Source: an uncultured Clostridia bacterium | GTDB taxonomy: Bacteria > Bacillota > Clostridia > UBA1381 | Direction: 5' to 3' | Length of the DNA stretch: 8,950 nt | Assembly: GCA_934481375.1 (NCBI GenBank) | Contig: CAKSPN010000057.1 | Location: forward strand, 1-8,950 | Part shown: positions 1-5,637 of the stretch, piece by piece | Layout: each line of letters starts with the position of its first letter | How positions within the stretch are numbered: the stretch's first letter is position 1 | Made by a program: the position numbers and the translations under genes | Notes under the pieces: model-generated | Database searches by the model: none | Told to the model about the DNA's origin: nothing | Seen by the model: only the letters and a program-made list of their open reading frames with translations

Positions 1-122
1 AACCAAAACCATCAGCGTAAGTTCAGATGGCGACATAAACAAAATGGTTGGTACAATGGATTAAAATCGAATTTAAGGGCAAATGTAACGGCTGTAACAG
101 CCCGTTGTAGCACAAAACTATT
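1..122. other. Upstream module tail, reading frame undecided
   Basis: This stretch probably holds the 3' end of a gene that starts before the window. All three plus-strand frames are open at the edge and close soon: one at 16-18 (taa), one at 62-64 (taa, preceded by ...VGTMD) and one at 130-132 or so (ending ...LLQVG). Nothing in these short tails is recognisable, so I do not assign a CDS. A transcription terminator follows immediately at 123-155, which fits the end of a plus-strand transcription unit. In Tn916-type elements this position is usually held by a regulatory or transfer-module gene, but that is family knowledge and is not seen here. Confidence 0.35.
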
Positions 123-155
123 GCAGGTAGGGTAATTACCCCACCTGCTCTTTTT
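123..155 (+). terminator. Rho-independent terminator of the upstream unit
   Basis: GCAGGTAGGGTAA (123-135) is followed directly by TTACCCCACCTGC (136-148). This is an inverted repeat with 13-nt arms and one mismatch (A129/C142), and a T-rich run (149-155) follows. The apical bases would form the loop. It separates the upstream module from the xis/int region. Confidence 0.75.
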
Positions 156-275
156 GTAAGCAAAAACTGCGACATATAAAGCGGTTACAAGAAGCACAAT
201 ATCAACTATAAAAATTTTAATTATTGCGCATTCGCTGCACTTTTGTTAAAAGTTTGTGACGCGGGCAAAAAGGCC

Positions 276-306
276 TTGACAGGCCCCTAGGTTCACGCGC
301 TATAAT
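276..306 (+). promoter_or_regulatory. Putative xis leader promoter
   Basis: A perfect -35 TTGACA (276-281) is followed by a perfect -10 TATAAT (301-306), but the spacer is 19 bp, longer than the optimal 17. Initiation near 313 would give a leader of about 225 nt before xis. It is the only convincing promoter between the terminator at 123-155 and xis. The long spacer suggests a weak or factor-modulated promoter, which would suit an excision gene kept mostly off. Confidence 0.5.
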
Positions 307-312
307 GATAGC

Positions 313-538
313 CCAAGAAGAAAATCCTAGCTGAAATATATAAGTTGTTCCTTGAAAATTGAATAGCTTGCACGGTGAGTTATACAACACAGCGAGCGCC
401 AAGACTCCTCTTTTGAGGACGAGCGATTTAACTGTTTACAAATACGAGGTTATGGTCGAGCAGGACCGAGGCTCAGGAAATGTAACCGGAGGCAAGTGTA
501 AGACTTTTTACACATTTTAAGAAAGGTAGGTAGCCATT
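313..538 (+). other. Long, possibly structured 5' leader of xis
   Basis: These roughly 225 nt between the predicted start site and xis have no supported gene but several possible stems. They are TCCTC/GAGGA around a TTTT loop (406-419), GGTTA (448-452) with TAACC (483-487) enclosing GGTC/GACC (454-457, 464-467) or alternatively GAGC/GCTC (458-461, 471-474), and GTGTAA/TTACAC (496-501, 508-513) just before the xis ribosome site. CGAGCG occurs twice as a direct repeat (393-398, 420-425). The mutually exclusive inner stems could allow switching. I do not recognise an established RNA family, and the structures are read by eye, not computed. Confidence 0.35.
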
Positions 539-733
539 ATGATTAGTATTCCAATTTGGGAAAAAGCTAATTTGACGTTAGAAGAGGCGGCTGCCTACTC
601 AGGTATCGGAATTCACAAAATTAGAATGTTATCAGAAAAAGCGGAGTGTGACTTCGTCCTTTGGGTAGGCAACAAGCGGTTAATCAAGAGACAAAAGTTC
701 GCGGAATTTATCGAACGACAATACTCTATTTAA
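539..733 (+). CDS. xis: Tn916-type excisionase (Xis)
   Basis: This is a 64-aa basic protein matching the Tn916 Xis pattern (67 aa in Tn916). It has an IPIWEKANLTLEEAAAYSGI opening, a predicted winged-helix DNA-binding fold through residues 11-60, and the basic NKRLIKRQKF segment near the C-terminus. Xis binds and bends the element's ends so that Int favours excision over integration, acting in the cytoplasm on DNA. It lies 120 bp upstream of int on the same strand, the usual xis-int order at the right end of this family. The ATG follows a modest ribosome site (GAAAGGTAGG, 521-530). Expression probably comes from the long leader starting near 313, with possible readthrough into int. The family call is firm. 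The exact element subtype cannot be named from this window. Confidence 0.93.
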   Translation: MISIPIWEKANLTLEEAAAYSGIGIHKIRMLSEKAECDFVLWVGNKRLIKRQKFAEFIERQYSI

Positions 734-750
734 TGAACGGAATTAAACTA

Positions 751-838
751 AACGGATTACATTGTTTTGATTGACTTTCAGGCATAAATGTAATATAATC
801 TTATTGCCTGATTGTGCTTCTATACGGTGTAATCCGTT
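751..838. repeat. Nested inverted repeats around the int promoter
   Basis: AACGGATTACA (751-761) and TGTAATCCGTT (828-838) are a perfect 11-bp inverted repeat. Inside it, CAGGCA (779-784) and TGCCTG (805-810) form a second perfect 6-bp pair that brackets the -10 box of the int promoter. The outer repeat ends 2 nt before the int ribosome site. The arms could be a protein operator, or they could form a stem only in transcripts that read through from xis, since transcripts starting at the internal promoter lack the left arm. Confidence 0.6.
771..799 (+). promoter_or_regulatory. Promoter of int
   Basis: TTGACT (771-776) is followed, after exactly 17 bp, by a perfect TATAAT (794-799), with initiation expected near 806. 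This is stronger by sequence than the xis promoter, so int can be made independently of xis. It lies inside the nested inverted repeats at 751-838. The int ribosome site AAAGGAG (841-847) follows. Confidence 0.75.
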
Positions 839-853
839 GGAAAGGAGCCAATT

Positions 854-2092
854 ATGACTAAAACAAGAAATACAAAAAGAAAGGACAGCAACAGAACTGT
901 TCTGAAAAAGGGAGAATCTCAAAGACCGAACGGGACTTATTCGTACCGTTGGACATCGGATGACGGCGAAAGGCATGTCTTCTACGCCCCTACTCTTGAC
1001 GAGTTGCGTATAAAGGAAGCCGAGCTGGCTTACGATATCCATGATGGTATCAGGACTGAGTGCAGAAACACAACGGTCAATCAGTTGTTTGACTTATGGT
1101 GTGATTTAAAGCGTGGCATCAAGGATAATACGCTTCAAAATTACAAATATATGTATAACACTTTTATAAGACCAAAGTTCGGTTTGCAAAAGGTAGTTTG
1201 TGTTAAGAAATCGGATGTCAAAAGGTTTTATAATCTTCTGGCAGATGACAGAGTGATGAAAATTGCTACCATCGACACCATACATAATATTTTACATCAA
1301 GTATTTGATATGGCGGTGGATGACAATTACATTAGAACCAACCCTACCGAGAAAATGCTGAAGGAGCTGAAGCAATCTCATAACTTTGAGGTCGAGAAAA
1401 GAAAGGCTCTCACAGTAGCAGAACAGAATTTGTTTATGGACTTTCTAAAGAGAACGCCTAAATACAATCACTGGTATCCGGTGTTTACAGTGATGCTCGG
1501 TACCGGAATGAGAGTCGGTGAAACTGTTGGACTCAGGTGGTGCGACATATATCTTGAAGAAGGTTATATTGATGTCAATCACACACTTGTTTATTACAGT
1601 AAAGGTACAGGATTAGGTTGCAAGTTTGCAATCAATACTCCCAAGACCAAAGCTGGCGTAAGACAAATTCCTATGATGGATTTTGTGAAAGAAGCCTTCC
1701 TTCTTGAGAAAAAGTATCAGGAAGAGAATGGACTGAGTTGCAAAGCATCTGTCGATTGCTACACCGACTTTATATTCATAAATCGGTTTGGTGATGTGCA
1801 GCATCAGGGAACACTTAACAAAGCAATACGCAGAATCACCAGGGATTGTAATGACGAGGTGCTTCTTAAGGGAGAGGAAAACCCGATTTTACTCCCACCG
1901 TTTAGCTGCCATTCGCTCAGGCATACATTCGCTACGAGAATGTGTGAGCAAGGCGTAAAAATTAAGGTCATTCAGGATGTGTTAGGACACAAGGACATAG
2001 AAACCACTATGGATGTCTATACCGATGCAACCATGGACCTTAAAACAAAAGAAATCGGGCACTTGCAGGATTGTTTCGTACTTGCAATGTGA
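854..2092 (+). CDS. int: Tn916-family tyrosine integrase/recombinase
   Basis: This 412-aa tyrosine recombinase catalyses integration and excision of the element (Tn916 Int is 405 aa). Residues 1-65 form the arm-binding domain, with the family's LKKGESQRPNGTYSYRW-like stretch and a KDIHDGI-like AYDIHDGI helix. Residues 70-170 are the SAM-like core-binding domain. Residues 185-400 are the catalytic domain, with all active-site residues visible: R220 (GTGMRVGE), Lys in TPKTKAG (K264 or K266), H353-x-x-R356 (HSLRHTFATR), H379 (LGHKD) and the nucleophile Y389 (TMDVYTDA). The ATG is well supported by AAAGGAG at 841-847. It has its own promoter (771-799) and lies downstream of xis. The gene is intact, so the element is potentially mobile. 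The phased repeats just after its stop codon are probable binding sites for its N-terminal domain. Confidence 0.97.
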   Translation: MTKTRNTKRKDSNRTVLKKGESQRPNGTYSYRWTSDDGERHVFYAPTLDELRIKEAELAYDIHDGIRTECRNTTVNQLFDLWCDLKRGIKDNTLQNYKYMYNTFIRPKFGLQKVVCVKKSDVKRFYNLLADDRVMKIATIDTIHNILHQVFDMAVDDNYIRTNPTEKMLKELKQSHNFEVEKRKALTVAEQNLFMDFLKRTPKYNHWYPVFTVMLGTGMRVGETVGLRWCDIYLEEGYIDVNHTLVYYSKGTGLGCKFAINTPKTKAGVRQIPMMDFVKEAFLLEKKYQEENGLSCKASVDCYTDFIFINRFGDVQHQGTLNKAIRRITRDCNDEVLLKGEENPILLPPFSCHSLRHTFATRMCEQGVKIKVIQDVLGHKDIETTMDVYTDATMDLKTKEIGHLQDCFVLAM

Positions 2093-2098
2093 TACAGG

Positions 2099-2129
2099 TT
2101 AAGCCAAACTTAAGCCAAAGCTTAAGCCA
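2099..2129 (+). repeat. Three phased TTAAGCCA direct repeats
   Basis: TTAAGCCA occurs at 2099-2106, 2110-2117 and 2122-2129, with start-to-start spacings of 11 and 12 bp, close to one DNA turn. The block starts 7 bp after the int stop codon. Tandem same-face sites just inside the element end are typical of arm-type sites bound by the N-terminal domain of Int, or of Xis sites. Assignment to a protein is inferred. Confidence 0.6.
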
Positions 2130-2142
2130 TTTGGAACAAAAC

Positions 2143-2223
2143 TTATGAAGATTTACGAAGACCTTTGTAAAAACAAAATAGTGGAAACCCGCACGGCGTA
2201 AGGGTTTTGAGGATTTATGAAGA
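2143..2223 (+). repeat. TTAYGAAGA repeats near the element end
   Basis: TTATGAAGA (2143-2151) and TTACGAAGA (2153-2161) are spaced exactly 10 bp apart, and a third copy TTATGAAGA lies at 2215-2223. The second and third share a longer GATTTAYGAAGA. This second repeat family, next to the TTAAGCCA block, suggests two kinds of protein site (for example Int arm sites and Xis or host-factor sites) at the right end. No gene lies between 2093 and 2376. Confidence 0.5.
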
Positions 2224-2292
2224 AATATGTAATTCTTCGAGTTGAAATCCCGACAATGAAGCCGTTGGATAAGTAAAAACCACCCATGTGAC

Positions 2293-2339
2293 ATTAAAAA
2301 CTGCAATATTAGTTTAAAACTGATATTGCAGTTTTTAAT
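2293..2339. terminator. Bidirectional hairpin terminator near the element boundary
   Basis: Two 23-nt arms (2293-2315 and 2317-2339) pair around a single base, with only one T-G wobble position (2310/2322). Each strand carries a TTTTT run on the 3' side of its stem, so it can end plus-strand transcription coming from int and minus-strand transcription from the gene ending at 2377. Its position between the integrase repeats and flanking genes also puts it close to the unknown right boundary of the element. Confidence 0.75.
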
Positions 2340-2376
2340 ATTTTGCTTTGTTGTAATTGCATATAATCCTATTAAC

Positions 2377-3066
2377 TTATAATATTGCTTTATTTTCTAT
2401 ATAGCGTTCTTTTTCAAAACGCGCATCGTAATATCCTATTTCAGGGAAATCTCGTTCTTTATCGCAAAAAAAGATATAGTCAAACGATTTTCCGCTCCTG
2501 AAATTATCTTCTAACGGCAAATCAAGCATTTCTTTTAAGGATATTAATAAATCCGCAAAAGAAATGCGCCCGCCGACAAGGAAGTATGTTTCAAATCTCT
2601 TATACGTATAAAAAACATCTTTTGATTTGCAATGGCGTGTTGTTTTTTTATATTTTTCAAATTCTTTTGCAAAAATATCATATTCAGCATTAATGCTTGC
2701 TTTAAATACGCATTTATCAGCCTTCGCATACTTTAAGCTTTTTCTTATACTTTTCCACCTTGATATCGGCATTTGTATGGTGTGAGGGACAAGCACAACA
2801 TCATAAACAATTTTCTCATCAATTGTATAACCATCTCTGACAGGATAACAGAACTCCGGTATCTTATTTTTTTGCAGCGGAAAGTAAAGAATAATGTCTT
2901 TATCTTTTAGCATCATCAGTGCAGACAGCATAATTGTAGTAAGTCCGTCCCGATCAGCGTCAAACATATATTGATTGTTAATAAACCCGCCTATATTATC
3001 AGGTATAATAATTGTATAAATTCTATTTTTCGATTTAACTGTCTTTTTTATATATGTAAGTTTCAT
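2377..3066 (-). CDS. Unrecognised 229-aa hypothetical protein
   Basis: I do not recognise this family. It is a lysine-rich, apparently soluble protein with no signal peptide and no clear membrane span. An alternating hydrophobic N-terminal half (for example RIYTIIIPDNIGG, DIILYFPL, VYDVVLVP) is followed by a charged helical middle (KSIRKSLKYAKADK, FAKEFEKYKKT) and an aromatic C-terminal part (FDYIFFCDKERDFPEIGYYD). The ATG has a GAGGGG ribosome site about 12 nt upstream and an extended -10 promoter. The gene is visibly more AT-rich than the neighbouring pump, suggesting separate acquisition. It lies between the element end and the MATE gene on the pump's strand, 115 bp downstream of it, and shares a 13-bp promoter element with it. 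A role linked to the pump is possible but unproven. Confidence 0.7.
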   Translation of the reverse strand: MKLTYIKKTVKSKNRIYTIIIPDNIGGFINNQYMFDADRDGLTTIMLSALMMLKDKDIILYFPLQKNKIPEFCYPVRDGYTIDEKIVYDVVLVPHTIQMPISRWKSIRKSLKYAKADKCVFKASINAEYDIFAKEFEKYKKTTRHCKSKDVFYTYKRFETYFLVGGRISFADLLISLKEMLDLPLEDNFRSGKSFDYIFFCDKERDFPEIGYYDARFEKERYIENKAIL

Positions 3067-3105
3067 ATTCTCTAAATACCCCTCATTATATATCCTTGCA
3101 GAGAT

Positions 3106-3114
3106 ATTATATCA
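3106..3114 (-). promoter_or_regulatory. Extended -10 promoter of the hypothetical gene
   Basis: Read on the minus strand, TGA-TATAAT gives an extended -10 (TGnTATAAT). No good -35 is seen (ACATTT at 17 bp). Initiation near 3099 gives a leader of about 33 nt containing the GAGGGG ribosome site (3084-3079). The surrounding GATATTATATCAC (3103-3115) is identical to the MATE promoter at 4599-4611. Confidence 0.5.
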
Positions 3115-3123
3115 CATAAAGAT

Positions 3124-3138
3124 GGACAAAATGTGTCC
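3124..3138. promoter_or_regulatory. GGACA-N5-TGTCC dyad, possible operator
   Basis: A perfect 5-bp-arm dyad, GGACA AAATG TGTCC, covers about -25 to -39 of the predicted promoter for the minus-strand hypothetical gene. This is where a regulator would block or replace the weak -35 contact. There is no T run in the hairpin's 3' flank strong enough to call it a terminator. Confidence 0.35.
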
Positions 3139-3166
3139 TTTGTTATGTAATATAATATTTACGTCA

Positions 3167-3178
3167 TTGTTTAAACAA
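3167..3178. repeat. TTGTTTAAACAA palindrome after the MATE gene
   Basis: This perfect 12-bp palindrome lies a few bases beyond the MATE stop codon. It has no following T run on the minus strand, so it is a poor terminator candidate. No strong terminator separates the MATE gene from the downstream hypothetical gene, so some readthrough is likely. Confidence 0.4.
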
Positions 3179-3181
3179 CGG

Positions 3182-4567
3182 TCAAGGTTCATTATTTACA
3201 CCTTCTTTTTTGAAACGCTTTGACGGGCGATAACAAAGCAAAGCGATAAATATCATCAGCGCTGTTAATGACAGACTGATGGGAAATGCAGTCATAATCG
3301 TGCGGAAGTTTTCGCTGTGCGGAAATACAAATTTTATCCACGCAATACGGACGCCGCACACTCCGACAGTCGTTAAAATTGCAGGAACAAGCGAAATGCC
3401 AAATCCTCTTAAATACCCGCTTATAACTTCATAGAAGAAGCTGAATGAGTGCGAAAGCACTACAAACATCAGTCTTATATAACCGAACGAAATAACCTCC
3501 GGCTCGTTATTGAAGATGGCAAGCAGATTTTTTCCAAACAGCAAAATCAATGTCAATACCGTCGCAAGAGTGATAAACCCTTCCGCAAGGCACAAATAAA
3601 ATGTCCTTCGGAAACGGCGCAAGTCGCCGGCACCGGAATTTTGTCCGACAAAAGTGGTGCAAGCCTGTGAAAAAGCGTTCAGAATATAATAGTTAAATAT
3701 CTCAATATTATACGCTGCGCCGGATGCCGCCATAACGACCGTGCCCAGGCTGTTTATTGCGGATTGAATGACAATATTTGATATGGCGAAAACAGCGCTC
3801 TGGACTCCCGCCGGCACACCGATACGCATAATACGGGCGAGCGTCTTTAAATCGATACGCAAAGAATTTATTTCAATACGAATCGGGAGGTTTGTTGAGC
3901 ACAGGCGTCTGAAAAGCATGGCGGAGCTTATTGCATTTGATATTACGGTTGCAATAGCCACTCCGTTGACGGTCATATGAAATACAATGACAAATATAAG
4001 ATTAAGTATAACATTAATCACACCCGAAACCATCAGGGCGATAAGCGGCGTTTTTGTATCGCCGACACTTCTGAAAATTGCCGATTCAAAATTATAGAGA
4101 AGAATGACCGGCATTCCCAAAAGATAAATCCGCAGATACAAAAGTGCGGACGGAAGAACATCATCGGGCACATTGAGCGAGCGCAGCAGTATACCTGCGG
4201 CAAATTCTCCTATGATTGTAACCGCAGTGCCACAGATGAGTGATATTAAAACCGAACTGTGTACGGCTTTTTTTACCGTTTCCTTGTCGTTGTTGCCGAT
4301 AGCGTTTGCTATGACTACGTTTGCACCCAATGCAATTCCGACAAACAAATTTACAATAAGCGCAATTACTGCGCTGTTTGCACTGACTGCCGCAACGGCA
4401 ACCGTTTTGCCTTCGCCCGTGAAGTTGCCTACAACCGCAACATCGGACGCATTAAAAAGCTGTTCCAAAATAGCCGTTGCCGCAACAGGGATTGCAAACA
4501 TCAGCAGCTTGTTCCATAGTGAGCCGTGCAGCATATCTTGTCCGCCGCTCTTTGTTTTAATATTCAT
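3182..4567 (-). CDS. MATE-family multidrug efflux transporter
   Basis: This 461-aa integral membrane protein has about 12 hydrophobic segments and the twofold-repeated MATE architecture. It exports cationic or drug-like substrates in exchange for Na+ or H+; the ion and substrate cannot be told from sequence. Visible family features are the N-terminal DMLHGSLWNKLLMFAIP and VVGNFTG segments, FRSVGDTKTPL (165-175) closing the first half, IGVPAGVQS (249-257) opening the second half, and VGQNSGAGD (307-315). A basic tail (RPSKRFKKEG) is cytoplasmic. The length is normal for the family (about 450-460 aa). The ATG at 4567 follows only a weak ribosome site; an internal Met12 is possible but would remove a typical N-terminus. 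It is divergent from the LysR regulator, with a shared operator between them that predicts ligand-dependent control. Confidence 0.95.
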   Translation of the reverse strand: MNIKTKSGGQDMLHGSLWNKLLMFAIPVAATAILEQLFNASDVAVVGNFTGEGKTVAVAAVSANSAVIALIVNLFVGIALGANVVIANAIGNNDKETVKKAVHSSVLISLICGTAVTIIGEFAAGILLRSLNVPDDVLPSALLYLRIYLLGMPVILLYNFESAIFRSVGDTKTPLIALMVSGVINVILNLIFVIVFHMTVNGVAIATVISNAISSAMLFRRLCSTNLPIRIEINSLRIDLKTLARIMRIGVPAGVQSAVFAISNIVIQSAINSLGTVVMAASGAAYNIEIFNYYILNAFSQACTTFVGQNSGAGDLRRFRRTFYLCLAEGFITLATVLTLILLFGKNLLAIFNNEPEVISFGYIRLMFVVLSHSFSFFYEVISGYLRGFGISLVPAILTTVGVCGVRIAWIKFVFPHSENFRTIMTAFPISLSLTALMIFIALLCYRPSKRFKKEGVNNEP

Positions 4568-4601
4568 TACACATATCTTCTTTCATCGCTTTACTACCGA
4601 T

Positions 4602-4631
4602 ATTATATCACCGTTTTATAACAATAGTAAA
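4602..4631 (-). promoter_or_regulatory. MATE gene promoter
   Basis: On the minus strand an extended -10 TGA-TATAAT (hexamer at 4607-4602) sits 18 bp from a fair -35 TTTACT (4631-4626). Initiation near 4595 leaves about 28 nt of leader. The LysR-type operator at 4646-4676 is centred at about -66 relative to this start, the usual recognition-site position for activation by this regulator family. Confidence 0.65.
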
Positions 4632-4645
4632 TACTTATATTGAAT

Positions 4646-4676
4646 GGTTTATCATAGTTGACAGGAATGATAAACC
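4646..4676. promoter_or_regulatory. LysR-type T-N11-A operator between lysR and MATE
   Basis: GGTTTATCAT (4646-4655) and ATGATAAACC (4667-4676) are perfect 10-bp inverted arms separated by exactly 11 bp, giving the classical T-N11-A box of LysR-type regulators. It encloses the -35 hexamer of the lysR promoter, which predicts autorepression. On the other strand it lies about 66 bp upstream of the MATE start site, which predicts activation of the pump. Confidence 0.85.
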
Positions 4677-4686
4677 GCTGTATAAT
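4658..4686 (+). promoter_or_regulatory. Consensus promoter of the LysR gene
   Basis: This is a perfect TTGACA (4658-4663), 17-bp spacer, perfect TATAAT (4681-4686). Initiation near 4693 would leave only about 12 nt before the GTG start, so the leader is little more than the GAGGTG ribosome site. Such a strong promoter with an operator over its -35 is typical of a tightly autorepressed regulator gene. Confidence 0.85.
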
Positions 4687-4704
4687 AAAAAAGAGGTGAA
4701 GATA

Positions 4705-5550
4705 GTGGATATCAGAGTTCTGCAATATTTTTTGGCGGCGGCAAGAGAGGAAAATATAACAAGAGCGGCACACAGCCTGCATATTTCGCAGCCGTCATTA
4801 TCAAAACAGCTTATGGATTTGGAAAGCGAGCTTGGGAAAACACTGTTTATAAGAGGAAAACGGAAGATAACGCTGACAGAGGACGGAGTCCTTCTCCGAA
4901 AGCGTGCGGACGAAATAATAACCCTATTTGAAAAAACAGAACGTGAAATGAGTGCCGACAGCGAAAAAATAAGCGGTGTTGTTTCCGTCGGAGGCAGTCC
5001 GACCGTAACAATATTAAATACCGCCGCAAACATACGCACAACTTATCCCGATATAAATTTCAATTTTTACAGCAGCGACGCCATTGACGTTGCGGAGCGG
5101 CTGGAGCACGGCACGCTCGATTTTGCTGTATTTTTGGAGCCTGTCGATACCGCAAAGTATGATTATATCTCCTTACCGAATTCTTCAAAATGGGGGTTGC
5201 TTGTATCGGAAAATTTTGCTCTTGCAAAAAAAGAATATGTACAGAAAGAAGATTTATTGTCCGTACCGTTAATCCTCCACAGGCGCCCGGGCTTACAAAA
5301 TCTTATTTCACATTGGGCGCAGACAGAAACAAAAAATCTGAACATTGCCGCAACATATAATGTTATAAACGGTTCGCCGTGCAATTTTGTAAAAAGCGGA
5401 TTGGGTTGTTATGTAACAACAGAGGATTTATTGCCCGAAATTTTGGAGAAAGGTGTTTGTTTCCGTCCGTTTGAACCGATACTTGAAATTCATTATGCTT
5501 TGGCGTGGAAAGGTACGCAGTGTTTTCAAAGGCGTCAGAAACATTTTTGA
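4705..5550 (+). CDS. LysR-type transcriptional regulator, C-terminus probably frameshifted
   Basis: As read it is 281 aa. Residues 1-60 are the LysR winged helix-turn-helix (MDIRVLQYFLAAAREENITR, then AAHSLHISQPSLSKQL). Residues 90-275 are the periplasmic-binding-like effector domain, which senses a small ligand. I chose the GTG at 4705 because AAGAGGTG (4691-4698) is then a correctly spaced ribosome site and the protein starts with the family's MDIR; an in-frame GTG at 4696 overlaps that site. It is divergent from the MATE pump, which it probably controls through the operator at 4646-4676. The end is odd: after ALAWKGTQ it runs out as CFQRRQKHF, whereas the next frame from 5522 reads VFKGVRNIFEKNKEFK, a typical LysR-family ending, and stops at 5570-5572. 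A one-base insertion near 5521 would explain this. Confidence 0.92.
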   Translation: MDIRVLQYFLAAAREENITRAAHSLHISQPSLSKQLMDLESELGKTLFIRGKRKITLTEDGVLLRKRADEIITLFEKTEREMSADSEKISGVVSVGGSPTVTILNTAANIRTTYPDINFNFYSSDAIDVAERLEHGTLDFAVFLEPVDTAKYDYISLPNSSKWGLLVSENFALAKKEYVQKEDLLSVPLILHRRPGLQNLISHWAQTETKNLNIAATYNVINGSPCNFVKSGLGCYVTTEDLLPEILEKGVCFRPFEPILEIHYALAWKGTQCFQRRQKHF

Positions 5551-5584
5551 AAAGAATAAAGAATTCAAATGAATAATAAAACAA

Positions 5585-5613
5585 TTGAAATTTCCGTCAA
5601 TATACGCTATAAT
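5585..5613 (+). promoter_or_regulatory. Promoter of the two-component operon
   Basis: TTGAAA (5585-5590), a 17-bp spacer and a perfect TATAAT (5608-5613) lie just before a strong ribosome site AAGGGAGGA (5622-5630) and the ATG at 5638. No convincing terminator follows the LysR gene, so some readthrough into this operon is possible, but it clearly has its own promoter. Confidence 0.75.
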
Positions 5614-5637
5614 AAAATCCGAAGGGAGGATTGAAGA

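Noticed and set aside
12..402. Minus-strand open frames of 61 aa at 12-197 and 217-402
   Set aside because: One runs across the terminator hairpin at 123-155 and the other across the plus-strand promoter at 276-306. Neither has a ribosome site or a recognisable domain.
356..520. An open plus-strand frame ending ...CKTFYTF, with an ATG at 452 giving 22 residues
   Set aside because: The only ATG has GAGG just 2 nt away and the upstream TTG codons lack ribosome sites. An open stretch of about 54 codons is not improbable by chance, and the region overlaps the candidate structured leader.
743..1042. Minus-strand 99-aa frame overlapping the int start
   Set aside because: It lies antisense to the int promoter and the conserved N-terminus of int, with no ribosome site or family features.
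2221..2270. A tRNA T-arm-like stretch that might mark a tRNA attachment site
   Set aside because: The bases do not form a proper 5-bp stem with a 7-base TTCRANY loop, and no acceptor or anticodon arm can be found upstream.
2040..2306. Minus-strand 88-aa frame between int and the hairpin
   Set aside because: It covers the phased repeats and the end of int, has an unstructured composition, and shows no convincing ribosome site. The repeats explain the region better.
4173..4643. Plus-strand 156-aa hydrophobic frame
   Set aside because: It is the antisense shadow of the MATE membrane segments; the MATE frame carries clear family motifs.
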